Shown here: positions 7,706 to 15,607 of the stretch, piece by piece
Layout of the letters: each line of letters opens with the position of its first letter
How positions within the stretch are numbered: position 1 is the stretch's first letter
The notes under the pieces: model-generated
Databases searched by the model: none
Told to the model about the DNA's origin: nothing
Seen by the model: only the letters and a program-made list of their open reading frames with translations
Translations under genes and position numbers: made by a program
Assembly (NCBI GenBank): GCA_964622895.1
Contig: CAZUSB010000002.1
Location: 1 to 45,338 of the forward strand
Source: JAGOZV01 sp964622895
GTDB lineage: Bacteria; Patescibacteriota; Saccharimonadia; Saccharimonadales; Saccharimonadaceae
Direction of reading: 5' to 3'
DNA: 45,338 bases

Positions 7706-8191
7706 TTATTCTTTGACTACGGTAGTATTTACTTTTTGCGACTTCATGAGTGGTGTTGGGACAGCCTCAAACGTACCGCCTTTAGTCTTGATTGCGTCTT
7801 TAGCAGTCTTTGAAGCAGCTTGTACTTTGACATCTACTTTGTCAGCTAACTCACCACGCACGATAATTTTTACTGAGTGGTAAGGAGTGTTTATCAAACC
7901 GGCTTCATATAGGGCAATATTATCGACTAGTTTTCCGTTAAAACCGTTCAATTCATCAAGATAGACCACTTGTGCTGGTGTACGCAAGCTCTTAAATCCA
8001 CGAGCTTTTGGTATAGCTGTTACTAATGTCCTTGAACCACCAGCAAATGATGGACGAAGTTTTTTACCAGTACGTGATTTTTGCCCTTTTGTACCGCGTC
8101 CTGCAGTTTTACCTTGTCCAGCAGCAATTCCACGACCAACTCTTTTTGGTCCTTTGTCGCTAGTTACGTCTAATTCATGGTATTTAGTCAT
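7706..8191 (-). CDS. rplO: 50S ribosomal protein L15
   Basis: 161 residues. The glycine-rich N-terminus GRGIAAGQGKTAGRGTKGQKSR near 19-40 and the C-terminal KIIVRGELADKVDVKVQAAS domain near 108-127 are typical of L15. It follows rpsE directly with a one-base TAATG overlap; the L30 gene (rpmD) that normally separates S5 and L15 is absent, as known for CPR bacteria. L15 is a late-assembly protein of the 50S subunit. Confidence 0.97.
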   Translation of the reverse strand: MTKYHELDVTSDKGPKRVGRGIAAGQGKTAGRGTKGQKSRTGKKLRPSFAGGSRTLVTAIPKARGFKSLRTPAQVVYLDELNGFNGKLVDNIALYEAGLINTPYHSVKIIVRGELADKVDVKVQAASKTAKDAIKTKGGTFEAVPTPLMKSQKVNTTVVKE

Positions 8192-8802
8192 TATTTAGAC
8201 TCCTTTATAGTAGATTCTTTTTCGCCCTTGTAGCCAAGCCACTGCTCTTTTGGAACTAGAGACTTGAGTGCTTCTATTGTTGCATAGGCGATATTAACTT
8301 TGTTTGATGAACCAAGGGATTTTGTTAGGAGGTTTGTAATTCCAGTTACTCCAATAATAGAACGCACTACGCCACCAGCGATAATTCCTGTACCAGGCGA
8401 GGCAGGTTTTAATAGAACCCTTGCTCCGGAGAATTTGATCTCAACATCGTGTGGAATGGTGTCGTTATTGATTGGTACCTTGATCACATTTTTCTTTGCT
8501 ACTTCTGTTGCTTTTGCGACTGCTAGCTGAACATCTGCGCCTTTTGCGACACCTACGCCAACTAAATCTTTCTTGTTTCCAACAACAACTAGAGCCTTAA
8601 AGCGAAAACGTCGTCCACCCTTTACAACTCTAGCTACTCGATCAATGCTAATAACCAACTCTTCAAACTGTTTTGGCTCAGCTGGAGCACGACGGTTATC
8701 CCTTCGTCCACGTGCACCTCGCCCTCTCTGAGGGGCAGTTTGCTCTCTTTGGGGAGCTGTTTGTTTTCCCCGGGGAACAGTTTTTTGTACTTGTTCTGCC
8801 AT
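8191..8802 (-). CDS. rpsE: 30S ribosomal protein S5
   Basis: 203 residues, longer than the usual 160-170 because of a low-complexity N-terminus of about 45 residues rich in Gln, Arg and Pro with repeated TAPQR units. The double-stranded RNA-binding domain follows (FEELVISIDRVARVVKGGRRFRF near 46-68), then the C-terminal domain (LLKPASPGTGIIAGGVVRSI near 131-150). S5 helps maintain decoding accuracy and has mRNA helicase function with S3 and S4. It lies 1 base after rplR. Confidence 0.97.
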   Translation of the reverse strand: MAEQVQKTVPRGKQTAPQREQTAPQRGRGARGRRDNRRAPAEPKQFEELVISIDRVARVVKGGRRFRFKALVVVGNKKDLVGVGVAKGADVQLAVAKATEVAKKNVIKVPINNDTIPHDVEIKFSGARVLLKPASPGTGIIAGGVVRSIIGVTGITNLLTKSLGSSNKVNIAYATIEALKSLVPKEQWLGYKGEKESTIKESK

Positions 8803-8803
8803 A

Positions 8804-9157
8804 TTAAAACTCCAATCCTTCCTTGCGTGCCGCTTCTGCTAATGCATGTAAACGTTTTGCATAAGCACGCCCATTACGGTCAAATACTACTTTTGTTAGC
8901 TTTGCTTTTTTAGCTTTTTTAGCGATATCAGCACCAACAAAAGCTGCTTTATCTGTCAAAGTCCCCTGCTGTTTAGTGCCAACAGTCGTGCTAGCAACAA
9001 TAGTTTCATGTGTTTCGTCATTGATAATTTGCGCATGAATATGCATGTTGCTGATCGTTACGGTTAGGCGAGGTCGTTCGCTTGTTCCTGAAACCTTTGA
9101 ACGCACGCGGTTCTTGCGCAGGGTTTTATTTAGCTTTGTTCGGTCTATTGATGTCAT
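8804..9157 (-). CDS. rplR: 50S ribosomal protein L18
   Basis: 117 residues, typical. The basic N-terminus NKTLRKNRVRSKVSGTSERPRL and the C-terminal VVFDRNGRAYAKRLHALAEAARKEGLEF are diagnostic. L18 binds 5S rRNA and joins it to the central protuberance with L5. It lies 2 bases after rplF and 1 base before rpsE. Confidence 0.98.
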   Translation of the reverse strand: MTSIDRTKLNKTLRKNRVRSKVSGTSERPRLTVTISNMHIHAQIINDETHETIVASTTVGTKQQGTLTDKAAFVGADIAKKAKKAKLTKVVFDRNGRAYAKRLHALAEAARKEGLEF

Positions 9158-9159
9158 AA

Positions 9160-9693
9160 TTATTTACCTGCCTTTCCTACCTTGCGGCGAATTTCTTCAT
9201 CTTGATATTTAATACCTTTACCTTTGTATGGTTCTGGTTTCTTCAAAGCGCGGATTTCGGCCGCAACCTGTCCAACAGCTTGCTTATCTATACCGCTAAC
9301 GGTTATAGTCATCTTGTCAACAGTTAGTGTTACACCATCTTGAGACTTGTATTTGACTGGGTGAGAAAAACCAAGTGACATTTCAATCTCTTGACCGCCC
9401 CCGCTAACCCTAAATCCAACACCGTTTACTTCAAGCTTCTTTTGATAGCCTTCAATCAGCCCTATAACTGCGTTGTTAATCAATGAGCGCTGTAGACCAT
9501 GCTGGGCTTTAGCTAGTCGCTCATCATTTTTACGAGTGACGACAAGTTCGTTATCGTCTATTTTTACGTCTAGTTCTGATAGACGTGGAACTTCTAGTGT
9601 GCCTTTTGGATTGGTGACGATAATTTTGTCATCTTCAATCGTGATTGTCACACCAGAAGGGATTTGTATTGGTAGTTTTCCGATTCGACTCAT
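9160..9693 (-). CDS. rplF: 50S ribosomal protein L6
   Basis: 177 residues with the two tandem L6 folds. The start MSRIGKLPIQIPSGVTI and the C-terminal motif PEPYKGKGIKYQDEEIRRKVGKAGK are characteristic. L6 binds helix 97 of 23S rRNA near the factor-binding site. It lies 12 bases after rpsH and 2 bases before rplR, the usual spc order. Confidence 0.98.
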   Translation of the reverse strand: MSRIGKLPIQIPSGVTITIEDDKIIVTNPKGTLEVPRLSELDVKIDDNELVVTRKNDERLAKAQHGLQRSLINNAVIGLIEGYQKKLEVNGVGFRVSGGGQEIEMSLGFSHPVKYKSQDGVTLTVDKMTITVSGIDKQAVGQVAAEIRALKKPEPYKGKGIKYQDEEIRRKVGKAGK

Positions 9694-9705
9694 AATATTC
9701 CTTCC

Positions 9706-10107
9706 TTAATATACTGACAGCAGTAATTCGCCGCCAATTTTGTTTTTGCGCGCATCAAACCCGGTCATTATACCTTGGCTTGTACTGACTAGGACTATTC
9801 CACGGCCATTTTTGACCTTTGGAATGTCGCTTGACTTTACATAGACACGGCGTCCCGGTTTTGATAAACGCTCAATTTTACTAATAACAGAGTTTTCACC
9901 TGCTTTGTTGATTTCAACAACGACGATATCTCGCGGTTTTGCAGATTCTACTTTGTAATTTGTAATGTACTTAGATTTTTTTAGTTCCTTTAGAACTGCT
10001 AGTTTCATCTTGCTTGATGGAACTGTAATTTCATTTTTTCCGACTGCTACTGCATTTCGTATGCGAGTAAGAAGGTCGGCAATTGGGTCTGTAGATTGTA
10101 ATGACAT
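9706..10107 (-). CDS. rpsH: 30S ribosomal protein S8
   Basis: 133 residues from the ATG at 10105-10107, giving the canonical MSLQSTDPIADLLTRIRNA. AAGGAG lies 7 bases upstream; a longer TTG-initiated reading would overlap rpsN and is rejected. The C-terminal segment SKPGRRVYVKSSDIPKV and the GGELLLSVY end fit S8. S8 binds the central domain of 16S rRNA and in several bacteria represses the spc operon. Confidence 0.97.
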   Translation of the reverse strand: MSLQSTDPIADLLTRIRNAVAVGKNEITVPSSKMKLAVLKELKKSKYITNYKVESAKPRDIVVVEINKAGENSVISKIERLSKPGRRVYVKSSDIPKVKNGRGIVLVSTSQGIMTGFDARKNKIGGELLLSVY

Positions 10108-10127
10108 ATATTTGCTCCTTTCCTTCC

Positions 10128-10397
10128 TTACCAACTACTCTTTGTTATGCCAGGGATTTCTCCCTTTGATGCTTTGTCGCGAAAATTGATACGACTTAAT
10201 CCAAAACGACGCATATAACCACGTGGTCGACCATGCAACATGTCGCGGTTCTTCCAGCGTGTTGGTGAACTGTTGCGAGGCAGTTTAGCTAGGCCCTCTT
10301 GGTCGCCAAGCTCTTTTAGCTCTGCACGCTTGTCTGCGTATTTTATGATCATTGCTTTACGTTTTTCATCACGCGCAATTGCTGATTTTTTAGCCAT
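10128..10397 (-). CDS. rpsN: 30S ribosomal protein S14 (zinc-free form)
   Basis: 89 residues of the longer S14 type that lacks the CxxC-CxxC zinc ribbon; no cysteine is present. Diagnostic segments are MAKKSAIARDEKRKAMI and RNSSPTRWKNRDMLHGRPRG with RRFGLSRINFRDKASKG after it. S14 is in the 30S head near the A site. It overlaps the rplE stop by one base at 10397. Confidence 0.97.
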   Translation of the reverse strand: MAKKSAIARDEKRKAMIIKYADKRAELKELGDQEGLAKLPRNSSPTRWKNRDMLHGRPRGYMRRFGLSRINFRDKASKGEIPGITKSSW

Positions 10398-10984
10398 TAA
10401 GCAACTCCTCCTTGTTTTTCAAATGGTATACCGAATTTCTCTAATAGTGCACGACTGTGTTTAGGATTTCCTCCTGAAAGCACGATCGTTACTTGTAGTC
10501 CATGAATTAATTGTGTCTCTTCAAATGTTAATTCAGGAAATATTGATTGGTCGGTAATACCAAGATTGTAGTTGCCTGATTTATCAAAACCTTTGGCGCT
10601 AACTCCGTGAAAGTCACGAACACGTGGCAAATCAACATTGATTAGTCGGTCTAGAAATTCATAGGCGCGCTTGTCTCGTAATGTTACCATAACGCCGATT
10701 GGTGAGCCCATGCCAGCACGAATTTTAAATCCAGCAATTGATTTTTTAGCTAGTTTTTCTACAGGAGCTTGTCCGGTAATTCGTGTTAGGGTTGTTTTGA
10801 CTGTTTCTAGATGACGTTTGTCATCTTTTTTCTTTCCAGTTCCTACGCTTACGACAATTTTTTCAAGTTTTGGTACTTGATTGATATTGTCTAGGTTTAG
10901 TTCGGCCTGCAGTTCCTTTGATATCGTATCTTGATACAAGGCTTTCAAGCGAGGAGCTGATGGCTTTTTTAAGTCTTTTGCCAT
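10397..10984 (-). CDS. rplE: 50S ribosomal protein L5
   Basis: 195 residues, slightly above the usual 179-180, with about 13 extra residues at the N-terminus (MAKDLKKPSAPRL). Typical segments are VPKLEKIVVSVGTG near 37-50, AKKSIAGFKIRAGMGSPIGVMVTLR near 79-103 and NYNLGITDQSIFPEL near 138-152. L5 binds 5S rRNA in the central protuberance and contacts P-site tRNA. It overlaps the rplX stop and the rpsN start by one base at each end. Confidence 0.97.
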   Translation of the reverse strand: MAKDLKKPSAPRLKALYQDTISKELQAELNLDNINQVPKLEKIVVSVGTGKKKDDKRHLETVKTTLTRITGQAPVEKLAKKSIAGFKIRAGMGSPIGVMVTLRDKRAYEFLDRLINVDLPRVRDFHGVSAKGFDKSGNYNLGITDQSIFPELTFEETQLIHGLQVTIVLSGGNPKHSRALLEKFGIPFEKQGGVA

Positions 10985-11214
10985 TATTTACTCTCCTTTT
11001 TTACTTTATGGATTGGCACAGGAACATGAATGTCCTTTGAGCCTCCCTGTGGGTTAAGTTGACTTGGTTTAATGTGGCGATGCATAACGCCGACGCCTTC
11101 AATTAGAATAGTCTGGTCTTTGGTGTTTACTTTGATGACTTTTCCGGTTACGCCTTTGTTTGCACCGCTGATAATCCTTACTGTATCGTCTTTCTTGATT
11201 TTCATTTTATGCAT
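10984..11214 (-). CDS. rplX: 50S ribosomal protein L24
   Basis: 76 residues, short for bacterial L24 (about 100), but the KOW motif is clear: DDTVRIISGANKGVTGKVIKV near 9-29, followed by VGVMHRHIKPSQLNPQGG. The start at 11214 has GGAGG 9 bases upstream; an alternative Met at codon 4 is further from it. L24 starts 50S assembly by binding the 5' end of 23S rRNA. The C-terminal domain is reduced. Confidence 0.96.
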   Translation of the reverse strand: MHKMKIKKDDTVRIISGANKGVTGKVIKVNTKDQTILIEGVGVMHRHIKPSQLNPQGGSKDIHVPVPIHKVKKESK

Positions 11215-11215
11215 T

Positions 11216-11584
11216 TTAAAGTACCTCCGGCGCTAGGCTGATAATTTTTGTATAGCCTAGGTCTCTTAGCTCTCTCGGTACTGGACCAAAGACACGAGTA
11301 CCTTTAGGGTTTTTATCGTCACCGATAACAACAACTGCATTGTCATCAAAAGCGATAGTTGATCCATCTTTTCGTTGCAGTTTGTCTTTTGTGCGAACAA
11401 CTACAGCCTTTACAATTGATTTTTTCTTGATTGTGCCTGTAGGGTTTGCTTCTTTAACGGTAGCGACGATCACATCACCGACTCCGGCATATCGTCGTCC
11501 ACTGCCGCCAAGAACGCGGATACACAATACCTCTTTTGCTCCAGAGTTATCAGTCACTTTTAGTCTTGATTCTTGCTGTATCAT
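11216..11584 (-). CDS. rplN: 50S ribosomal protein L14
   Basis: 122 residues, exactly the usual length, beginning MIQQESRLKVTDNSGAKEVLCIRVLGGSG and ending ELRDLGYTKIISLAPEVL. L14 lies at the subunit interface in bridges B5 and B8 with L19. One base separates it from rplX on one side and from rpsQ on the other. Confidence 0.98.
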   Translation of the reverse strand: MIQQESRLKVTDNSGAKEVLCIRVLGGSGRRYAGVGDVIVATVKEANPTGTIKKKSIVKAVVVRTKDKLQRKDGSTIAFDDNAVVVIGDDKNPKGTRVFGPVPRELRDLGYTKIISLAPEVL

Positions 11585-11585
11585 C

Positions 11586-11861
11586 TTATGCGACCTCTTC
11601 TTCTTTCAGCTCAATTGAGCCCTTGCCTCTTTCTAAAATCTTATCAAGTGTAAAAGATTTAGTCTTTGAGATTGGACGAGTTTCACTGATTTGTACAGTG
11701 TCACCAACTTTTGCTTGATTCTTTTCATCATGCGCTGCATATTTTCTACTAGCTGTGTATTGCTTTCCATAAAGAGGATGAGTTTCACGACTAGTTACAG
11801 TAATGGTAATGGTTTTGTCGGCTGCATCTGAAGTGACAACACCGGTTAATGTCTTGGCCAT
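11586..11861 (-). CDS. rpsQ: 30S ribosomal protein S17
   Basis: 91 residues, an OB fold with LTGVVTSDAADKTITITVTSRETHPLYGK near 4-32, YAAHDEKNQAKVGDTVQISETRPISKTKSF near 42-71 and an acidic tail (ELKEEEVA). S17 is a primary binder of the 5' domain of 16S rRNA. It starts 1 base after rpmC. Confidence 0.97.
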   Translation of the reverse strand: MAKTLTGVVTSDAADKTITITVTSRETHPLYGKQYTASRKYAAHDEKNQAKVGDTVQISETRPISKTKSFTLDKILERGKGSIELKEEEVA

Positions 11862-11862
11862 C

Positions 11863-12090
11863 TTACTTTGACTCCTTTCTATTGGTTAGCTCTGCTTCAC
11901 GTAATTTTGTCAAAACGCGAGCGATGTCTTTACGATACTTATTGATAACTTTTGGATTGACCAACTCACCTGAGCGGTGGCTACGAATAGCCTCAAATAA
12001 GTCTTTTTGCTTGGTCTTTAGGTCTGCTTCTAGAAGTTCAACAGCGTTTTCTACCTTATCTACGATGTCTTCGGTTTTTTTCTTAGCCAT
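11863..12090 (-). CDS. rpmC: 50S ribosomal protein L29
   Basis: 75 residues, two helices. The LLEADLKTKQKDLFEAIRSHRSGEL segment and NKYRKDIARVLTKLREAELTNRK C-terminus match L29, which sits at the tunnel exit and contacts SRP and trigger factor. It has about ten extra charged residues at the N-terminus (MAKKKTEDIV). Its start lies within the last codons of rplP, an 8-base overlap. Confidence 0.95.
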   Translation of the reverse strand: MAKKKTEDIVDKVENAVELLEADLKTKQKDLFEAIRSHRSGELVNPKVINKYRKDIARVLTKLREAELTNRKESK

Positions 12091-12502
12091 TGATCTGCTC
12101 CTTTGTAATAAACTTAGTTTTAACAGGAAGTTTGTGTCCAGCTAAACGCATTGCCTCACGAGCAACTTCTTCGCTAACACCTTTCATTTCAAACAAAACT
12201 GTTCCTGCTTTGACTTTAGCTACAAAAAACTCAGGATTACCTTTACCGCTACCCATCTTGACATCTTGGGGTTTACGTGTAACTGGTGTGTGTGGAAAGA
12301 TTCTAATCCAGATTTTTCCACCACGCTTGATATAGCGTGTCATCGCTTGACGGGCTGCCTCTATTTGGCGGCTGGTGATGCGCTCGTTTGACTGAGCCTG
12401 CAATGCATAATCACCAAATGCAATATAGTTACCACGTGTTGCGATTCCATCATTTTTACCTTTACGGACTTTTCTAAATTTGGTTTTCTTTGGTAATAAC
12501 AT
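12083..12502 (-). CDS. rplP: 50S ribosomal protein L16
   Basis: 139 residues. It begins MLLPKKTKFRKVRKGKNDG, has RQAMTRYIKRGGKIWIRIFPHTPVTRKPQDVKMGSGKGNPE near 50-90, and ends with the helix EEVAREAMRLAGHKLPVKT. L16 lies between the peptidyl transferase centre and the central protuberance and contacts A-site tRNA. It is 2 bases after rpsC and overlaps rpmC by 8 bases. Confidence 0.98.
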   Translation of the reverse strand: MLLPKKTKFRKVRKGKNDGIATRGNYIAFGDYALQAQSNERITSRQIEAARQAMTRYIKRGGKIWIRIFPHTPVTRKPQDVKMGSGKGNPEFFVAKVKAGTVLFEMKGVSEEVAREAMRLAGHKLPVKTKFITKEQING

Positions 12503-12504
12503 AA

Positions 12505-13137
12505 TTATTTTACCCTTTCACCTTTGTAGATCCAGACCTTGACGCCGATAATTCCGGCTTGTGTCATGGCTCTAGCATTATGAAAATCAACATCAGCACG
12601 TAGTGTGTGAAGTGGCACTGAGCCCTCGCTGACTTTCTCGCGACGCGCCATCTCGGCGTTGTTTAGTCGGCCTGCTACTTGAATACGGACACCTTTTGCA
12701 CCAGCATTCATTGTGTTTTGGGCAGCCATCTTTATAGCTCGCCTAAAGTTAATGCGTCGTTCCAACTGATGTGCGATATTTTCAGAAACTAACTTCGCTG
12801 ATAGCTCAGGGCGTCGTACCTCATCAATATTGATACGCACTGGCAACTTAACAATCTTTTCAATAAGCTTTTTCAGTTCTGCGCTGCCTGATCCTCCTCG
12901 TCCAATCACTACACCAGCCTTGGCGGTGTGAATAGTGACAGTGACAAGATTTGCAGAGCGTTCAATCTCAATACGATCAATTGTTGGGCGCGCCTTAAAG
13001 CGATCCTCAATTAGTTCACGTATTTGATGGTCCTGCTTAAGCCAAATTGGAAAATCTTTTTTACTGGCGAACCAACGAGAGTTCCAATCTTTTGTCACCT
13101 GGAGTCGGAAGCTTTTTGGGTTTACTTTTTGTCCCAT
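12505..13137 (-). CDS. rpsC: 30S ribosomal protein S3
   Basis: 210 residues. The KH type II domain is visible near 60-105 with GVVIGRGGSGSAELKKLIEKI, and the C-terminal S3 domain has RRINFRRAIKMAAQNTMNAGAKGVRIQVAGRL near 128-159. S3 lies at the mRNA entry channel and shares helicase activity with S4 and S5. It overlaps the rplV stop by one base at 13137. Confidence 0.98.
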   Translation of the reverse strand: MGQKVNPKSFRLQVTKDWNSRWFASKKDFPIWLKQDHQIRELIEDRFKARPTIDRIEIERSANLVTVTIHTAKAGVVIGRGGSGSAELKKLIEKIVKLPVRINIDEVRRPELSAKLVSENIAHQLERRINFRRAIKMAAQNTMNAGAKGVRIQVAGRLNNAEMARREKVSEGSVPLHTLRADVDFHNARAMTQAGIIGVKVWIYKGERVK

Positions 13138-13544
13138 TACTTTTTCTCCTCCTTGGTAGCCGCTTTTTTGGCTACTTCTGCTTTTTTAGCTTTAACTTTA
13201 ACCTGTCCCTCAACTTCCACCAAGATATTTGAGGTCTTCTTTTCAAATGGTAATGCTCGTCCGCGGCTAGCTGGTCGGTAACGACGCATACGCTTGCCGG
13301 TTGTTACTGAAAGGGTTTTGATAACAAGAGTTTTTGCGTCAAGGCCATCGTTATTGACCGCATTTGCTCGGGCGCTTTCAATTGCTTTAGCGACTGGTGT
13401 AGCAGAACGACGAGGCGTATGACTCAAAATAACTAAAGCGTCTTCTACAGTTCTACCACGAACTAAACTCGCGACAACCGCCACTTTTCGCGGTGCCAAG
13501 TCAACACCTTTTGCGTAGGCGCGAACGATTTGTGTCTCAGCCAT
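13137..13544 (-). CDS. rplV: 50S ribosomal protein L22
   Basis: 135 residues. The core has DLAPRKVAVVASLVRGRTVEDALVIL near 15-40 and the beta-hairpin that lines the exit tunnel (TGKRMRRYRPASRGRA near 82-97). The C-terminus carries about 25 extra residues that are Lys/Ala/Glu-rich (VKAKKAEVAKKAATKEEKK). L22 also affects macrolide sensitivity in other bacteria. It overlaps rpsS and rpsC by one base at its ends. Confidence 0.97.
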   Translation of the reverse strand: MAETQIVRAYAKGVDLAPRKVAVVASLVRGRTVEDALVILSHTPRRSATPVAKAIESARANAVNNDGLDAKTLVIKTLSVTTGKRMRRYRPASRGRALPFEKKTSNILVEVEGQVKVKAKKAEVAKKAATKEEKK

Positions 13545-13810
13545 TATTTCCTGTCCTTTCCACCATGCTTGCGGAATTTACGAGTTGGACTAAACTCACC
13601 AAGTTTGTGACCAACCATGTTTTCCGTGATAAGTACAGGTACATGAACTCTTCCGTTGTGTACAGCAATTGTTCGCCCTACAAATTCTGGGCTAATGGTG
13701 CTTTCACGCGCCCATGTTTTTATAACTGTTCTGTCATCTGGACCTAATGCATTTATCTTCTTTTGAAGCTTAAAGTCTACATATGGCCCTTTTTTTAGTG
13801 ATCGACTCAT
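13544..13810 (-). CDS. rpsS: 30S ribosomal protein S19
   Basis: 88 residues, beginning MSRSLKKGPYVDFKLQKKI, with KTWARESTISPEFVGRTIAVHNGR near 31-54 and GEFSPTRKFRKHGGKDRK at the end. S19 forms the tip of the 30S head with S13. It lies 3 bases after rplB. Confidence 0.98.
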   Translation of the reverse strand: MSRSLKKGPYVDFKLQKKINALGPDDRTVIKTWARESTISPEFVGRTIAVHNGRVHVPVLITENMVGHKLGEFSPTRKFRKHGGKDRK

Positions 13811-13813
13811 ATC

Positions 13814-14653
13814 TTACCTCTTCCTCTTCGCTTCGTGGCGACTTTTTACTATCAACTTGTTAGTGTCTTTACGACGACGTGTTCGGTAGCCTAGGGTGAG
13901 TTGTCCCCATGGGGTACGTGGCGGTTTACCAGTACCATGGGATCCACCATCACCACCACCGTGTGGGTGATCGGTTGCATTCATAACAACACCACGAACA
14001 GCAGGTCGCTTGCCTTTACGGCGATTTCTTCCGGCTGAACCAACTTTGATGTTTTGGTGTTGAATATTACCAACTGTGCCAATAGCTGCAGTAGACTCTA
14101 GACGGAACTTACGTACCTCGCCTGAGGGTAGTTTTACTAGCGCGTAGCCATTTTCTTTAGCCATTAACTGCGCTTTTGTGCCGGCAGATCTGACCATTTG
14201 AGCACCTTTGCCTGGGTTAATCTCAATTGCATAAATCTGTGAACCAATCGGAATATTGGCTAATGGCATACGGTTTGACGCTTGAATTGGAGCTTCGTTT
14301 CCACTCGTGATAACTTTGCCGACAGTCATTGAAGTATCCGCAAGAACATAATGATAAAGACCATTTTGATCCTTAATCCTAGCAATACGGGCTGACCGGT
14401 TTGGATCGTACTCAATTGCTTCAATTGTAGCGACTGTTCCTGCTGGTAGAGCGTGATTAACTAGTCGATAGTGTCTTTTGACTCCACCACCGCGGTGTCT
14501 AACAGTTATTTTACCTGTGTTATTTCGTCCAGCTGTTTGCTTTTTGCTCTTGGTTAGACTTTTTAGAGGCTTTTTAGTCGTAATCTCAGACAAATCTTGA
14601 GAAGTCATACCTCGCCTTGCAGGGGTGGTAGGATTATATTTAGTTACTGGCAT
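13814..14653 (-). CDS. rplB: 50S ribosomal protein L2
   Basis: 279 residues, usual length. The N-terminal RNA-binding domain has RHRGGGVKRHYRLV near 53-66, and the C-terminal domain has the conserved NATDHPHGGGDGGSHG with the invariant histidine near 228-231, implicated in peptidyl transferase centre assembly, followed by GKPPRTPWGQLTLGYRTRR. L2 bridges the subunits. It lies 1 base after rplW. Confidence 0.98.
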   Translation of the reverse strand: MPVTKYNPTTPARRGMTSQDLSEITTKKPLKSLTKSKKQTAGRNNTGKITVRHRGGGVKRHYRLVNHALPAGTVATIEAIEYDPNRSARIARIKDQNGLYHYVLADTSMTVGKVITSGNEAPIQASNRMPLANIPIGSQIYAIEINPGKGAQMVRSAGTKAQLMAKENGYALVKLPSGEVRKFRLESTAAIGTVGNIQHQNIKVGSAGRNRRKGKRPAVRGVVMNATDHPHGGGDGGSHGTGKPPRTPWGQLTLGYRTRRRKDTNKLIVKSRHEAKRKR

Positions 14654-14654
14654 T

Positions 14655-15002
14655 TTACTTCACCTCCTTGCTGTCTTTTTTGGTCTCTTCAGATGCTTCT
14701 ATAGGCGCTTCATCAAAAACGCGGATTGAATCACCATCGGCAAGTCGGACATAGGCTTTTTTGTTGTCGCTACGGAAAGTACTTCCTGGGTAACGATTTT
14801 TGCCTCGTGAATAGCGGATTGCTTTTCCTGATTGCACTAGTGTCTTAATAGAGACGACCTTTACATCGTAGTTTTCTTCTATCGCTTCGATGATCTGGTT
14901 TTTATTAGCGTCTAGTGGAACATTAAATATATATTCGTTATTTTTAGATCCGGCATAAGCTTTTTCAGTTGCTCGCGGAGTAACAATTATCTTGTTTGTC
15001 AT
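14655..15002 (-). CDS. rplW: 50S ribosomal protein L23
   Basis: 115 residues. Typical segments are IIVTPRATEKAYAGSKNNEYIFNVPLDANKNQIIEAIEENYDVKVVSIKTL near 5-55 and KAIRYSRGKNRYPGSTFRSDNKKAYVRL near 64-91; the C-terminus is a charged extension (ASEETKKDSKEVK). L23 is the main docking site for trigger factor, which is also encoded in this window, and for SRP at the tunnel exit. It is 2 bases after rplD. Confidence 0.97.
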   Translation of the reverse strand: MTNKIIVTPRATEKAYAGSKNNEYIFNVPLDANKNQIIEAIEENYDVKVVSIKTLVQSGKAIRYSRGKNRYPGSTFRSDNKKAYVRLADGDSIRVFDEAPIEASEETKKDSKEVK

Positions 15003-15004
15003 GA

Positions 15005-15607
15005 TTATTTGTCCTCTCCTAGCCAGTTATTTATTACGTCTAATGCTTTGGGTGAAAGCACAATGTGATCTGCATTAAGAATATGGTATACAGAAAGGTA
15101 GTTGCCTTTTATTAGTAACACATTTTGCAGGTTATTTGTGGCGCGCAAAAGTTCCGGAGTTTTTTCGTCTACTACCAAAAGTACGCGTCGATCAAGCTTG
15201 TTGTCTTCAAGAAACTTGACTGCTTCTTTGGTTTTACCAGAAGTATTAAGTTCAAGAACTTTAATCTTACCTGCTTGATTTGCAAGTGTTAGTGCTTGTT
15301 TAACAGCCACCCTTTTTGATCGGGTTGATAGTTTCTTGGTGTAGTTTTCATTTCCACGTGGTCCAAAAACAACACCACCACCGCGCCAGATTGGGTTACG
15401 GGTTGAACCAAATCGTGCTCGGCCTGTACCTTTTTGTTTCCATGGCTTTTTGCCACCACCGCGAACTTCCCCTCTTTGTAAGGTAGTTGCGCTCGCAAGG
15501 CGTGAGTTAGCAAGATAAGAATCATAAGCTAACTTTAGTAGCTCGTGATTTGGCACTTCTACTGCAAATACTGTGTCAGGAAGTGACATTTTTTTAGTCT
15601 CTGCCAT
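15005..15607 (-). CDS. rplD: 50S ribosomal protein L4
   Basis: 200 residues. The tunnel-lining loop is clear: RGEVRGGGKKPWKQKGTGRARFGSTRNPIWRGGGVVFGPRG near 46-86, followed by the globular Rossmann-like part. L4 lines the exit tunnel and in some bacteria represses its own operon by binding the mRNA leader; the rplC leader here is long enough for such control. It overlaps the rplC stop by one base at 15607. Confidence 0.98.
   Translation of the reverse strand: MAETKKMSLPDTVFAVEVPNHELLKLAYDSYLANSRLASATTLQRGEVRGGGKKPWKQKGTGRARFGSTRNPIWRGGGVVFGPRGNENYTKKLSTRSKRVAVKQALTLANQAGKIKVLELNTSGKTKEAVKFLEDNKLDRRVLLVVDEKTPELLRATNNLQNVLLIKGNYLSVYHILNADHIVLSPKALDVINNWLGEDK

Noticed and set aside
8186..8195. 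A hidden small rpmD (L30) gene between rpsE and rplO
   Set aside because: The two genes overlap by one base, so there is no room.
10105..10134. Longer S8, L3, L17, RpoA, ClpP and FMN reductase N-termini
   Set aside because: In each case the longer form starts at a codon without a ribosome-binding site, usually overlapping the upstream gene, while a well-placed site precedes the family-typical start.
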